From Sphingomonas sp. UBA4766 (lineage in GTDB: Bacteria > Pseudomonadota > Alphaproteobacteria > Sphingomonadales > Sphingomonadaceae): 5,085 nt of DNA. Of the stretch, positions 1 through 5,085 are shown in pieces. Position 1 is the first letter of the stretch, and each line of letters opens with the position of its first letter. Below the pieces are notes generated by a model. The model was not told the DNA's origin. It saw only the letters and a program-made list of their open reading frames with translations, and did not search any database. The stretch covers positions 7,496 through 12,580 of the forward strand of contig DHHS01000151.1 in the NCBI GenBank assembly GCA_002403415.1, read 5' to 3'. The position numbers and the translations under genes were made by a program.

Positions 1-98
1 AGCGCGCCCATGGTCGGCACCAGCGCGATCCGCGCACCGTCGGCGCGGCGCTGCGCGATTTGCTGACGGAGCAAGTCGATCTGACGGATGGTTTGCAC
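1..98 (-). CDS. panC: Pantoate--beta-alanine ligase (pantothenate synthetase), N-terminal fragment
   Basis: PanC joins pantoate to beta-alanine using ATP, the last step of pantothenate (vitamin B5) synthesis, in the cytosol. Only the first 32 codons are here; the gene runs off the left edge. The reading frame begins V(M)QTIRQIDLLRQ and reaches ALVPTMGAL, the start of the PanC ATP-binding segment that normally continues LHEGH. The chosen start is GTG at 98-96, with GAAGG about 10 bases upstream. It places the VPTMGAL motif at about residue 26, as is usual for the family, and no ATG lies in frame just upstream. The gene is divergent from mipZ across a 91-base gap that could hold promoters for both. 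Identification rests on a short but highly characteristic stretch. A pseudogene cannot be excluded because the rest is unseen. Confidence 0.85.
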   Translation of the reverse strand, partial: MQTIRQIDLLRQQIAQRRADGARIALVPTMGA

Positions 99-177
99 GT
101 GCGAATAGCCTTCGATATGGGGACGTGGACAAGGGGTCAGGCGCGGCCTTCTATGCAGGGAGTGCGCGCGATACAAT

Positions 178-183
178 AAGGGA
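178..183 (+). promoter_or_regulatory. Ribosome binding site that decides the TTG start of mipZ
   Basis: AAGGGA ends 6 bases before the TTG at 190-192. No in-frame ATG or GTG lies nearby, and the resulting N-terminus (M-PKTHVIVFANEKGG) lines up residue for residue with the recalled Caulobacter MipZ N-terminus. This supports TTG as the true initiation codon. Confidence 0.7.
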
Positions 184-189
184 AAGCGC

Positions 190-972
190 TTGCCTAAGAC
201 GCACGTCATTGTGTTCGCGAATGAAAAGGGCGGGACCGGTAAATCGACGACGGCGGTGCACGTCGCGATTGCACTGGCGGCCAAGGGCGCGCGCGTCGCA
301 GCCTATGATCTTGACCACCGCCAGCGCACGCTGGGACGCTATCTCGACAATCGAACGGCGACGATGAAGCGGCTCGACCGGCAGCTCCCGATGCCTGCCC
401 ATCTGACACATGATGGTGAAAGCCTGCCGCGCTTTACCGATCAGCTTGCGGAATTGAGCAGCGACGCCGATTTCCTGATTATCGATACGCCGGGCCGCGA
501 CGACCGGTTTGCGCGCATGGCCGCCCAACGCGCCGACACGCTGGTCACGCCGATGAACGACAGCTTTGTCGATTTCGACCTGATCGGGCAGGTTGATCCA
601 ACCGATTACAAGGTCACGCGGCCAAGCTTTTACGCCGAACTGATCTGGGACGCGCGCAAGGCCCGCGCCAAGGCAGATGGCGCGACAATCGACTGGGTGG
701 TGCTGCGCAACCGGGTGCAACATATCGAAGCACGCAATATGCGCCGCGTGTCGGACGCGCTGACACAATTGGCCAAGCGCGTCGGATTTCGCGTGATCCC
801 GGGCCTTGGCGAGCGCGTGGTGTATCGCGAGCTCTTTCCGAGCGGGCTGACGCTGATCGATTCGCGTGATTTCGGCCAGATGGGGATCAGCCATGTCGCC
901 GCGCGTCAGGAACTGCGCGAAATGATGGCAGCGCTTGGCCTGCCCGAACCGGCATTGCCGTTGTTCGCATGA
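190..972 (+). CDS. mipZ: MipZ, ParA/MinD-family ATPase that positions the division plane
   Basis: MipZ is a P-loop ATPase that, in Caulobacter, forms a gradient from ParB at the cell poles and blocks FtsZ polymerisation there, so the Z-ring forms at midcell. The 260 residues (Caulobacter MipZ is about 270) show the deviant Walker A motif EKGGTGKST at 12-20, with signature Lys13 and P-loop Lys18. DLDHRQRT at 40-47 follows, where Asp42 matches the residue needed for hydrolysis in the Caulobacter protein. Walker B FLIID is at 95-99. The segment VTPMNDSFVDFD at 119-130 is highly typical of MipZ and separates it from ordinary ParA or MinD. WVVLRNR, KRVGFRVIPGL and VYRELFP further on are also MipZ-like. 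The start is TTG, with AAGGGA 6 bases upstream. The stop overlaps the next start (ATGA), so the two genes are probably translationally coupled. No parB is in the window. The family call is very secure; the biological role is inferred from the Caulobacter orthologue. Confidence 0.95.
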   Translation: MPKTHVIVFANEKGGTGKSTTAVHVAIALAAKGARVAAYDLDHRQRTLGRYLDNRTATMKRLDRQLPMPAHLTHDGESLPRFTDQLAELSSDADFLIIDTPGRDDRFARMAAQRADTLVTPMNDSFVDFDLIGQVDPTDYKVTRPSFYAELIWDARKARAKADGATIDWVVLRNRVQHIEARNMRRVSDALTQLAKRVGFRVIPGLGERVVYRELFPSGLTLIDSRDFGQMGISHVAARQELREMMAALGLPEPALPLFA

Positions 973-1259
973 TCGCCAAGATTCTGCTGTTCGGCGGATT
1001 GGCGCTGGCGGCCTGGTGGTGGCTGCGGCCCTATCTGGCACCGCGCCGCCCCGACCGAGGTCAGATTTTCGAGCGCTCGCTCGATGCAGCAGAGGCACGT
1101 GCGATTTTGGGCGTTGACGCTGATGCTGATGCCGATGCAATCCGCGCCGCACACCGCCGTCTGGTGGCTGCGGTTCATCCCGACCGGGGCGGGTCGACCG
1201 AACTGACGCGCCGGATCAACCTTGCTCGCGATACACTGCTGAAATCCCGTCCGGACTAA
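969..1259 (+). CDS. Membrane-anchored Tim14/Pam18-like J-domain protein
   Basis: This 96-residue protein is a probable co-chaperone that stimulates the ATPase of a DnaK-type Hsp70 at the membrane. One N-terminal hydrophobic segment (about 5-19, ILLFGGLALAAWWWL) is followed by a basic stretch (R20, R26, R27, R30). By the positive-inside rule this puts the J-domain in the cytoplasm. The short J-domain fills residues about 42-94: EARAILGV at 42-49, a helix II stretch IRAAHRRLVAAV, then the invariant HPD at 70-72 running into HPDRGGS, and RINLARDTLL at 82-91. HPD followed by GGS and xINxAxDxLL is the pattern of Tim14 and its bacterial relatives rather than full DnaJ; there is no G/F or zinc-finger region. 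The gene overlaps mipZ by four bases and precedes pgmG by 31 bases. The partner chaperone and any link to division are unknown. Confidence 0.88.
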   Translation: MIAKILLFGGLALAAWWWLRPYLAPRRPDRGQIFERSLDAAEARAILGVDADADADAIRAAHRRLVAAVHPDRGGSTELTRRINLARDTLLKSRPD

Positions 1260-1290
1260 CACTCATTCTAGATCGGAGCTTAGACGCATC

Positions 1291-2673
1291 ATGACGCATC
1301 AGTTCGACCGCACCGCCCTGCGCGAATATGACATTCGCGGAATCGTCGGCAAAACGCTGAACACCGCCGATGCGGAGGCGATTGGCCGCGGCTTTGCCAC
1401 GCGCGTGCGGCGCGCGGGCGGCACGCGCGTGGCGGTTGGTTATGACGGTCGCAAAACCTCGGTCGGGCTGGAGGAAGCTTTGGTCGCCGGGCTGACCGCA
1501 AGCGGGGTCGATGTGGTGCGCGTTGGCATGGGGCCAACGCCGATGCTTTATTATGCGGAGGCAACGCTAGATGTGGATGGCGGCATCCAGATAACCGGCA
1601 GCCATAATCCCGCCGAGTATAATGGCTTCAAGATGGTGTTGCAGCGCCGCCCGTTTTTCGGCGCCGATATTCAGGATCTCGCTCGGCTGGCAGAGTGCGG
1701 TGATTGGGAAAGCGGCGCGGGCAGTGTTGAGTCGGTTGACATCATCGACCGCTATGTCGAACGGTTGATGCAGGGCTTTACAGGCGGCGCCTATCGGATC
1801 GGCTGGGACGCGGGCAATGGTGCCGCCGGTCCGGTGATCGAGAAGCTCGTCAAGCTCCTGCCGGGTGAGCATCATCTGTTGTTTACCGATGTCGACGGCG
1901 ATTTTCCCAACCATCATCCCGATCCCACCGAAGAAAAGAATCTGTCCGATCTGAAGGCGCTTGTCGCGGACAAGCAGCTCGATTTCGGATTGGCTTTTGA
2001 TGGCGACGGCGACCGGATTGGCGCGATTGACGGGCTGGGCCGCGTGATTTGGGGCGACCAAATCCTGTCCATTTTGGCGGAACCTGTGCTGCGCGACGTG
2101 CCCGGTGCTGCCATCATCGCCGATGTGAAGGCCAGTCAGGCGCTGTTCGACCGTATTGCCGAGCTGGGCGGCTTGCCGGTGATGTGGAAGACCGGTCACA
2201 GTCTGATCAAGACCAAGATGAAGGAGACCGCCGCGCCGCTCGCCGGTGAAATGAGCGGGCATATCTTCTTCGCGCATGAATTTTACGGCTTTGACGATGC
2301 GCAATATGCTGCCGTTCGGTTGATCCGCGCGGTGCATATGATCGGCAAGTCGATGACCGAGATTCGTGGCGCGATGCCCGAGCTCATCAATACCCCCGAG
2401 ATGCGCTTTCAGGTGGATGAAGCGCGCAAATTCGCGGTGGTCGGCGAAGTGCTCGACCGGCTGGAGGCAGCGGGCGCGACCGTGGACCGCACCGATGGTG
2501 CGCGCGTGACGACGCCCGATGGCTGGTGGTTGCTGCGCGCGTCAAACACCCAGGACGTGCTGGTCGCGCGCGCCGAAGCGACGTCGCAGGAAAGCCTCGA
2601 CCGGCTGCTTGCGATGATCGACGCGCAACTGGCGGCCAGCGGGCTGGCGCGCGGACCGCAGGCGGGGCATTGA
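1291..2673 (+). CDS. pgmG: Phosphomannomutase/phosphoglucomutase (PgmG/AlgC type)
   Basis: This 460-residue cytosolic enzyme of the alpha-D-phosphohexomutase family interconverts mannose or glucose 6-phosphate with the 1-phosphate. It supplies GDP-mannose and UDP/dTDP-glucose routes for exopolysaccharide, LPS and, in sphingomonads, gellan-type polymers. All four family loops are present: the phosphoserine loop TGSHNP at 102-107 (catalytic Ser104), the Mg-binding loop DGDGDR at 237-242, the sugar-specificity loop GEMSGH at 319-324, and the C-terminal phosphate-binding loop LLRASNTQ at 414-421. KTGHS at 300-304 and the N-terminal REYDIRGIVG also fit bacterial dual-specificity PMM/PGM. Length is normal (about 460). 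The ATG has GGAG 12 bases upstream, a rather long spacing, so coupling to the upstream genes may help. It is the third gene of the mipZ operon and converges on a small minus-strand gene 13 bases away. The symbol follows the Sphingomonas enzyme; manB or algC would be equally defensible. Substrate preference cannot be read from sequence alone. Confidence 0.93.
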   Translation: MTHQFDRTALREYDIRGIVGKTLNTADAEAIGRGFATRVRRAGGTRVAVGYDGRKTSVGLEEALVAGLTASGVDVVRVGMGPTPMLYYAEATLDVDGGIQITGSHNPAEYNGFKMVLQRRPFFGADIQDLARLAECGDWESGAGSVESVDIIDRYVERLMQGFTGGAYRIGWDAGNGAAGPVIEKLVKLLPGEHHLLFTDVDGDFPNHHPDPTEEKNLSDLKALVADKQLDFGLAFDGDGDRIGAIDGLGRVIWGDQILSILAEPVLRDVPGAAIIADVKASQALFDRIAELGGLPVMWKTGHSLIKTKMKETAAPLAGEMSGHIFFAHEFYGFDDAQYAAVRLIRAVHMIGKSMTEIRGAMPELINTPEMRFQVDEARKFAVVGEVLDRLEAAGATVDRTDGARVTTPDGWWLLRASNTQDVLVARAEATSQESLDRLLAMIDAQLAASGLARGPQAGH

Positions 2674-2686
2674 AGGGCGAAAAAAA

Positions 2687-3046
2687 TCAACCGAATCCGT
2701 CGCATCTGATCCAATAAGTGCGCCGCCCGACAATTAGTGTGCCGACCCAATTGGCGCGACCCCTTGTCAGGCGGAGACGCGCGATCACTTCGCCTGATTT
2801 TCGTGATGCGGTCACGGCTATGTGTTGATTGCTGGAATGGGTCGCCCATCGCAGCGCGGGGTTATCAAGGATCGATTGGCGCTTTTGATAGAACGACCAC
2901 TTGGCGACTGAGTAATCGGTGCCGACAAGCAGTTCAATGTTAGGGGTGTCGCGCTTGCCGCCGCATGATAGGTTTTGCGTCGCCAGCGCAGGTGTCGACA
3001 CGACCGCTGTAACCAACACCCCACCGATCAGCGAGATCCACCGCAC
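2687..3046 (-). CDS. Small exported protein of unknown function
   Basis: I do not recognise this 119-residue protein. From the GTG at 3046-3044 it begins with a textbook signal peptide: VRW, a hydrophobic core ISLIGGVLVTAVV, then STPALA with likely cleavage after Ala22. The mature part is about 97 residues, rich in Arg, Thr and Trp. It has just two cysteines (28 near the mature N-terminus and 114 near the C-terminus), which could form a disulfide in the periplasm. The C-terminal part (IAVTASRKSGEVIARLRL, then VGTLIVGRRTYWIRC) alternates hydrophobic and polar residues, as in a small beta-sandwich or barrel. The start was chosen because GAGGGA lies exactly 6 bases upstream and the signal peptide then begins at residue 1. 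A longer version from the ATG at 3136 would add an unlikely Cys/Trp-rich leader and would overlap the 59-residue gene upstream. The gene lies 10 bases downstream of that gene and is probably co-transcribed. It has lower GC than its neighbours. Function is unknown; location is inferred as periplasmic. Confidence 0.72.
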   Translation of the reverse strand: MRWISLIGGVLVTAVVSTPALATQNLSCGGKRDTPNIELLVGTDYSVAKWSFYQKRQSILDNPALRWATHSSNQHIAVTASRKSGEVIARLRLTRGRANWVGTLIVGRRTYWIRCDGFG

Positions 3047-3052
3047 TATCTT

Positions 3053-3058
3053 TCCCTC
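3053..3058 (-). promoter_or_regulatory. Ribosome binding site of the exported protein, overlapping the upstream stop codon
   Basis: Read on the minus strand, TGAGGGAAAGATAGTG contains the stop codon of the 59-residue gene (TGA), a strong GAGGGA, a 6-base spacer and the GTG start of the exported protein. This fixes the start of the downstream gene and suggests translational coupling between the two. Confidence 0.65.
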
Positions 3059-3236
3059 ACAATTTCGATTTTGCCACCCAATTGCGCTTTGCCAGCCGCA
3101 CCATCGGCACGCCGCAATAGGAGCATATGCTCTCATATTTATCGGTGTTGGGATTGTGTACCGCTCGCTTGGCGGATCGAAAATGGGTGCCCGTAAGGCA
3201 GCCGACCCGCCCTTTGGCCCAGGTGAAGGGATTCAC
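3057..3236 (-). CDS. Small (59-residue) C-x2-C protein, possible zinc ribbon
   Basis: The frame from the GTG at 3236 to the TGA at 3059-3057 encodes 59 residues starting V(M)NPFTWAKGRVGC and ending LAKRNWVAKSKL. It is basic and has C38-S-Y-C41 in the context ICSYCGVPMVRLAKRNW, a typical zinc-knuckle or rubredoxin-like half-site. Cys13 and His18 (GCLTGTH) could complete a four-ligand site. It shows no signal peptide or membrane segment, so it is probably cytosolic. AGGGGG lies 8 bases upstream of the GTG, and the stop merges with the next gene's ribosome binding site. The frame stays open upstream to a TAG at 3317-3315, but without an ATG, GTG or TTG between. The overlapping plus-strand frame has no recognisable protein features. 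Similar tiny C-x2-C proteins seem familiar from sphingomonads, but I cannot verify this. Zinc binding and any function are inference. Confidence 0.62.
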   Translation of the reverse strand: MNPFTWAKGRVGCLTGTHFRSAKRAVHNPNTDKYESICSYCGVPMVRLAKRNWVAKSKL

Positions 3237-3268
3237 AACTCCGGCCCCCTGGTTGCGCGCATAGCCAT
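3233..3268 (-). CDS. Possible 11-codon leader peptide overlapping the start of the 59-residue gene
   Basis: An ATG at 3268-3266 opens a minus-strand frame MAMRATRGPEL followed by TGA. AAGGGA (3280-3275) sits 6 bases before this ATG, a stronger ribosome binding site than the one for the GTG of the next gene. The stop overlaps that GTG as GTGA. Such overlaps commonly couple translation. It could be a real leader, a chance micro-frame, or the sign of a frameshift that split a longer N-terminus. No conservation evidence is available. Confidence 0.3.
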   Translation of the reverse strand: MAMRATRGPEL

Positions 3269-3296
3269 GAATGTTCCCTTTGCTGCTGCCAACGCA

Positions 3297-3324
3297 TTGA
3301 TTGAAAGCAGCATCCTATAATCAA
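3297..3324. repeat. Short inverted repeat TTGATT-N16-AATCAA around the TATAAT box
   Basis: The arms at 3297-3302 and 3319-3324 are perfect complements, 6 bases each with a 16-base spacer. The right arm overlaps the last three bases of the candidate -10 box. The position fits an operator, but 6-base arms are short and could arise by chance. Confidence 0.3.
3316..3321 (+). promoter_or_regulatory. Candidate -10 box for the ExoX-like gene
   Basis: A perfect TATAAT would start transcription near 3328, giving an untranslated leader of about 31 bases that includes the AGGGGG ribosome binding site at 3343-3348. No good -35 hexamer lies 16-18 bases upstream (the sequence there is CGCATT or similar), so it would be a weak or activator-dependent promoter. 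A chance match is possible. Confidence 0.4.
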
Positions 3325-3358
3325 GCTCTCCCCGGGTTGGAAAGGGGGTGGCAATTCG

Positions 3359-4111
3359 GTGACCGACGCGCCACCTAGGCTTATGGCCGTTGCTCCGCAC
3401 ATCATCCGCGTCATCGACCTGGAAACCACGGGTCAGGCGCCACCGGTACACGGGGTGTGTGAAATCGGTTGGCAGGATGTGGCGCTGGGCGACGACGGCG
3501 CATGGGCGCTCTTTGGCGATGGCGGCGCCCATTTCGTCAATCCCGGCCGGGCGATCCCGCCGATTACGCAGGCGATCCACCACATTCTTGACGAACAGGT
3601 GGCGGAAGCGCCGCTGTGGCACGATATTGCGCGACCGGTGCTCGATCCCTGGCCGCGCCGGGTGGCGTTGGCCGCGCACCGTGCCGATTTTGAGCAGCAA
3701 TTCTGCACAGCATCGCTGACGCGCGAGGCGGACTGGATTTGCACGTGGAAATGCGCTTTGCGGCTTTGGCCCGAATCGCCTGCTTTCTCCAATCAGGTGC
3801 TGCGCTATTGGCGGCGGCCGACGGGATTGGTGCATGAGCGCGGGCTGCCAATTCACCGCGCCTTTCCCGATGCCTATGTTACGGCGCATCATTTGCGCGA
3901 TATGCTGAACGCGGTTGGGGCGGCTCAACTGATCGCGTGGTCGCGGCTGCCCGGCTTGTTGCCGCGCGTACGCAACGGGCCGGACCGGGGCAAGGAATGG
4001 CACGAAATCGATAGCGAGACGCTGGCTGGCTTTGCCGCTGATCGTGATCCCGATGTCCGTTATACCGCCGAGTGCGAACAGGCGCGGCGGCGCGGCGAGC
4101 CGGTGGCGTGA
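3359..4111 (+). CDS. exoX: ExoX-like 3'-5' exonuclease (DEDDh, DnaQ superfamily)
   Basis: This protein probably removes nucleotides from DNA 3' ends with two metal ions, as exonuclease X does in mismatch and recombination repair. The 250 residues carry the full DEDDh set: D20 and E22 in VIDLETTG, D110 in AAHRADFE, and H166 with D171 in HRAFPDAYVTAHHL. Two further stretches match E. coli ExoX as I recall it: WICTWKCALRLWP at 126-138 followed by FSNQVL, and a C-terminal segment (about 203-244) with RGKEW and ADRDPDVRY that resembles the ExoX GKYRGK...RDPGYLRW tail. The length is slightly above E. coli ExoX (about 220). The GTG at 3359 has AGGGGG 10 bases upstream; an in-frame ATG at 3383 (residue 9) is an alternative start, and the ExoX core begins only after it. 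The gene stands alone on the plus strand and converges on gyrB with 12 bases between stops. Family and catalytic residues are certain; substrate and cellular role are inferred. Confidence 0.88.
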   Translation: MTDAPPRLMAVAPHIIRVIDLETTGQAPPVHGVCEIGWQDVALGDDGAWALFGDGGAHFVNPGRAIPPITQAIHHILDEQVAEAPLWHDIARPVLDPWPRRVALAAHRADFEQQFCTASLTREADWICTWKCALRLWPESPAFSNQVLRYWRRPTGLVHERGLPIHRAFPDAYVTAHHLRDMLNAVGAAQLIAWSRLPGLLPRVRNGPDRGKEWHEIDSETLAGFAADRDPDVRYTAECEQARRRGEPVA

Positions 4112-4123
4112 GCAGCCAGGACG

Positions 4124-5085
4124 CTACACGTCGAGATTGGCGACGCTGAGCGCATTTTCCTGAATGAACTCGCGGCGCGGCTCCACCACATCGCCCATCA
4201 GGCGGGTGAACACTTCGTCAGCGACGTCGGCCTGCTCGATTTCGACGCGCAACATCGAACGGTTTTGCGGATCGAGCGTGGTTTCCCACAATTGCTCGGC
4301 ATTCATTTCGCCCAAACCTTTATAGCGCTGAATCGCGATCCCCTTGCGCCCGGCGGCCAGAACGGCGTCGAGCAACTGGCTGGGCCTTGCGATCAGCGTT
4401 TCGCCCTTAGCAGGCGTTGCGGGCGCATCATCGTCCTCGCGATCAGCGGTTGCAGCCGCAGCCCGTGTCGACACGAGCCGCGCGAGCGTGGCAAAGGCCT
4501 CTGCCTGCTCGGCGGCGAGCGCATGGAGCTTGCGCGCCTCGGCCGACCCGAAAAGGGCACCTTCGATGATGTGATGATCGGTCACGCCACGCCAGCGGCG
4601 CTGGAAATGAACATTGCCATCGCCCGACAGGTCGGCGGACCAGCGCGCTTCGCTGTCAGCGCCTTCGAGCCCGGCGACAACGGCGGCGAGGCGATGGCCA
4701 CGGCCATCCCCGCCCAGCGACGGATCGAGTACCCCGCCCAACGCGAGCGCTTCGACAATCACCGGGTCATAGCGCCGGGGCACATAGCGCATCAGCGTGC
4801 GCATCCGCCGTGCATGATCGACCAGCATGCGCAAATCCGCGCCCGAGCGCGCGCCGCCCGCACTTTCCAGCACCGACAGCGCAACCCCATTATCGACCAG
4901 ATAATCGTCGAGCGCGGCGTCATCCTTCAAATACACTTCGGATCGCGCCTTGGTTGCTTTGTAAAGCGGTGGTTGCGCGATGTAGAGATGGCCGTTGGTG
5001 ATGATTTCGGGCATCTGACGATAGAAGAATGTCAGCAACAAAGTGCGGATATGCGCGCCGTCGACATCGGCGTCGGTCATGATGA
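4124..5085 (-). CDS. gyrB: DNA gyrase subunit B, C-terminal part
   Basis: GyrB is the ATPase and TOPRIM subunit of the A2B2 gyrase that introduces negative supercoils. The gene enters from the right edge; its ATPase and transducer domains lie outside. The visible frame starts at IMTDADVDGAHIRTLLLTFFYR, whose Asp cluster (DADVD) is the TOPRIM Mg-binding site. PPLYK follows about 40 residues on, and then some 205 residues before IQRYKGLGEMNAEQLWETT. In short GyrB proteins, such as that of Bacillus, these two motifs are only about 35-40 residues apart, so this protein carries the long insertion known from Gram-negative GyrB. The insertion ends in an Ala/Asp-rich stretch (TRAAAATADREDDDAPATPAKGE) likely to be a flexible linker. 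The C-terminus, FIQENALSVANLDV, is the usual GyrB end and argues against ParE. The stop is TAG. No terminator hairpin is visible in the 12-base gap to the exonuclease gene. Confidence 0.97.
   Translation of the reverse strand, partial: IMTDADVDGAHIRTLLLTFFYRQMPEIITNGHLYIAQPPLYKATKARSEVYLKDDAALDDYLVDNGVALSVLESAGGARSGADLRMLVDHARRMRTLMRYVPRRYDPVIVEALALGGVLDPSLGGDGRGHRLAAVVAGLEGADSEARWSADLSGDGNVHFQRRWRGVTDHHIIEGALFGSAEARKLHALAAEQAEAFATLARLVSTRAAAATADREDDDAPATPAKGETLIARPSQLLDAVLAAGRKGIAIQRYKGLGEMNAEQLWETTLDPQNRSMLRVEIEQADVADEVFTRLMGDVVEPRREFIQENALSVANLDV

Larger units (their letters stand above)
3237..3358. promoter_or_regulatory. Divergent intergenic region between the small-gene cluster and the exonuclease gene
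   Basis: These 122 bases separate divergently transcribed genes and must contain promoters for at least one side. The plus strand carries TATAAT (3316-3321) and a G-rich ribosome binding site (3343-3348) for the exonuclease. The minus strand carries the AAGGGA plus ATG of the possible leader. A perfect TTGATT/AATCAA inverted repeat lies around 3297-3324. I found no convincing minus-strand promoter: TTGGCA occurs on that strand, but without a fitting -10 box. Confidence 0.5.

Noticed and set aside
148..176. Minus-strand TTGTAT-N17-TAGAAG as a promoter for panC
   Set aside because: The spacing and position fit, but only 3 and 4 of 6 bases match the consensus; too weak to list as a feature.
172..177. 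TACAAT as a -10 box for mipZ
   Set aside because: It would start transcription around 184, removing the AAGGGA at 178-183 from the mRNA, and there is no matching -35.
1116..1139. Tandem GAT-GCN codons (Asp-Ala repeated four times) in the J-domain gene
   Set aside because: It lies at the normal acidic loop before helix II of Tim14-like J-domains and is too short to be a meaningful repeat.
151..1152. Long minus-strand open frame (333 residues) opposite mipZ
   Set aside because: It is antisense to two well-supported genes and rich in Arg, His and Gln without any motif, as expected for high-GC antisense frames.
1567..2337. Minus-strand 256-residue open frame opposite pgmG
   Set aside because: It has no motif or ribosome binding site and lies fully antisense to the catalytic loops of pgmG.
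2680..2700. Run of seven A (seven T on the minus strand) after the exported-protein gene as a rho-independent terminator
   Set aside because: The T-run is there, but no stable stem precedes it; the best pairing is four base pairs with a wobble.
3047..3136. Longer N-terminus of the exported protein from the ATG at 3136
   Set aside because: It would put about 30 Cys/Trp-rich residues before a perfect signal peptide and would overlap the 59-residue gene in another frame. The GTG at 3046 has a GAGGGA exactly 6 bases upstream.
2919..3320. Plus-strand 133-residue open frame across the small-gene region
   Set aside because: It is opposite the two minus-strand genes, has no good ribosome binding site or recognisable domain, and its composition (rich in Ser, Pro, His) looks like antisense of coding DNA.

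Overview
The window looks like a high-GC alphaproteobacterial chromosome, most likely from Sphingomonadales. The reasons are a MipZ-type division ATPase, a PgmG-type phosphomannomutase/phosphoglucomutase, and a GyrB that carries the large insertion known from Gram-negative bacteria. There is no sign of a mobile element, phage, CRISPR array, tRNA or rRNA. The species call is inference from protein resemblance alone.

Left part (1-2673). The 5' end of panC (pantothenate synthesis) leaves the left edge on the minus strand. Divergent from it, after a 91-base gap, runs a probable plus-strand operon. It starts with mipZ (TTG start). A membrane-anchored Tim14-like J-domain protein follows, overlapping mipZ by ATGA. 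After a 31-base gap comes pgmG, which interconverts hexose 6-phosphates and hexose 1-phosphates for sugar-nucleotide and polysaccharide synthesis. The operon thus combines a regulator of Z-ring placement, a probable DnaK co-chaperone and a cell-envelope precursor enzyme.

Middle part (2674-3358). This is the least ordinary stretch and has somewhat lower GC. On the minus strand it holds a compact set of small genes. A possible 11-codon leader is joined by a GTGA overlap to a 59-residue protein with a C-x2-C pair. That protein's stop codon overlaps the ribosome binding site of a 119-residue exported protein of unknown function. The exported protein ends 13 bases from the end of pgmG. The 122 bases between the 59-residue gene and the divergent exonuclease gene hold a consensus TATAAT box overlapping a small inverted repeat.

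Right part (3359-5085). An ExoX-like DEDDh 3'-5' exonuclease runs on the plus strand and converges, with 12 bases between stop codons, on gyrB. Only the C-terminal 318-odd residues of gyrB, from the TOPRIM metal-binding motif to the stop, lie in the window. Most of the window is housekeeping sequence. The small-gene cluster at 3044-3268 is the part an automatic annotation would most likely miss or call wrongly.
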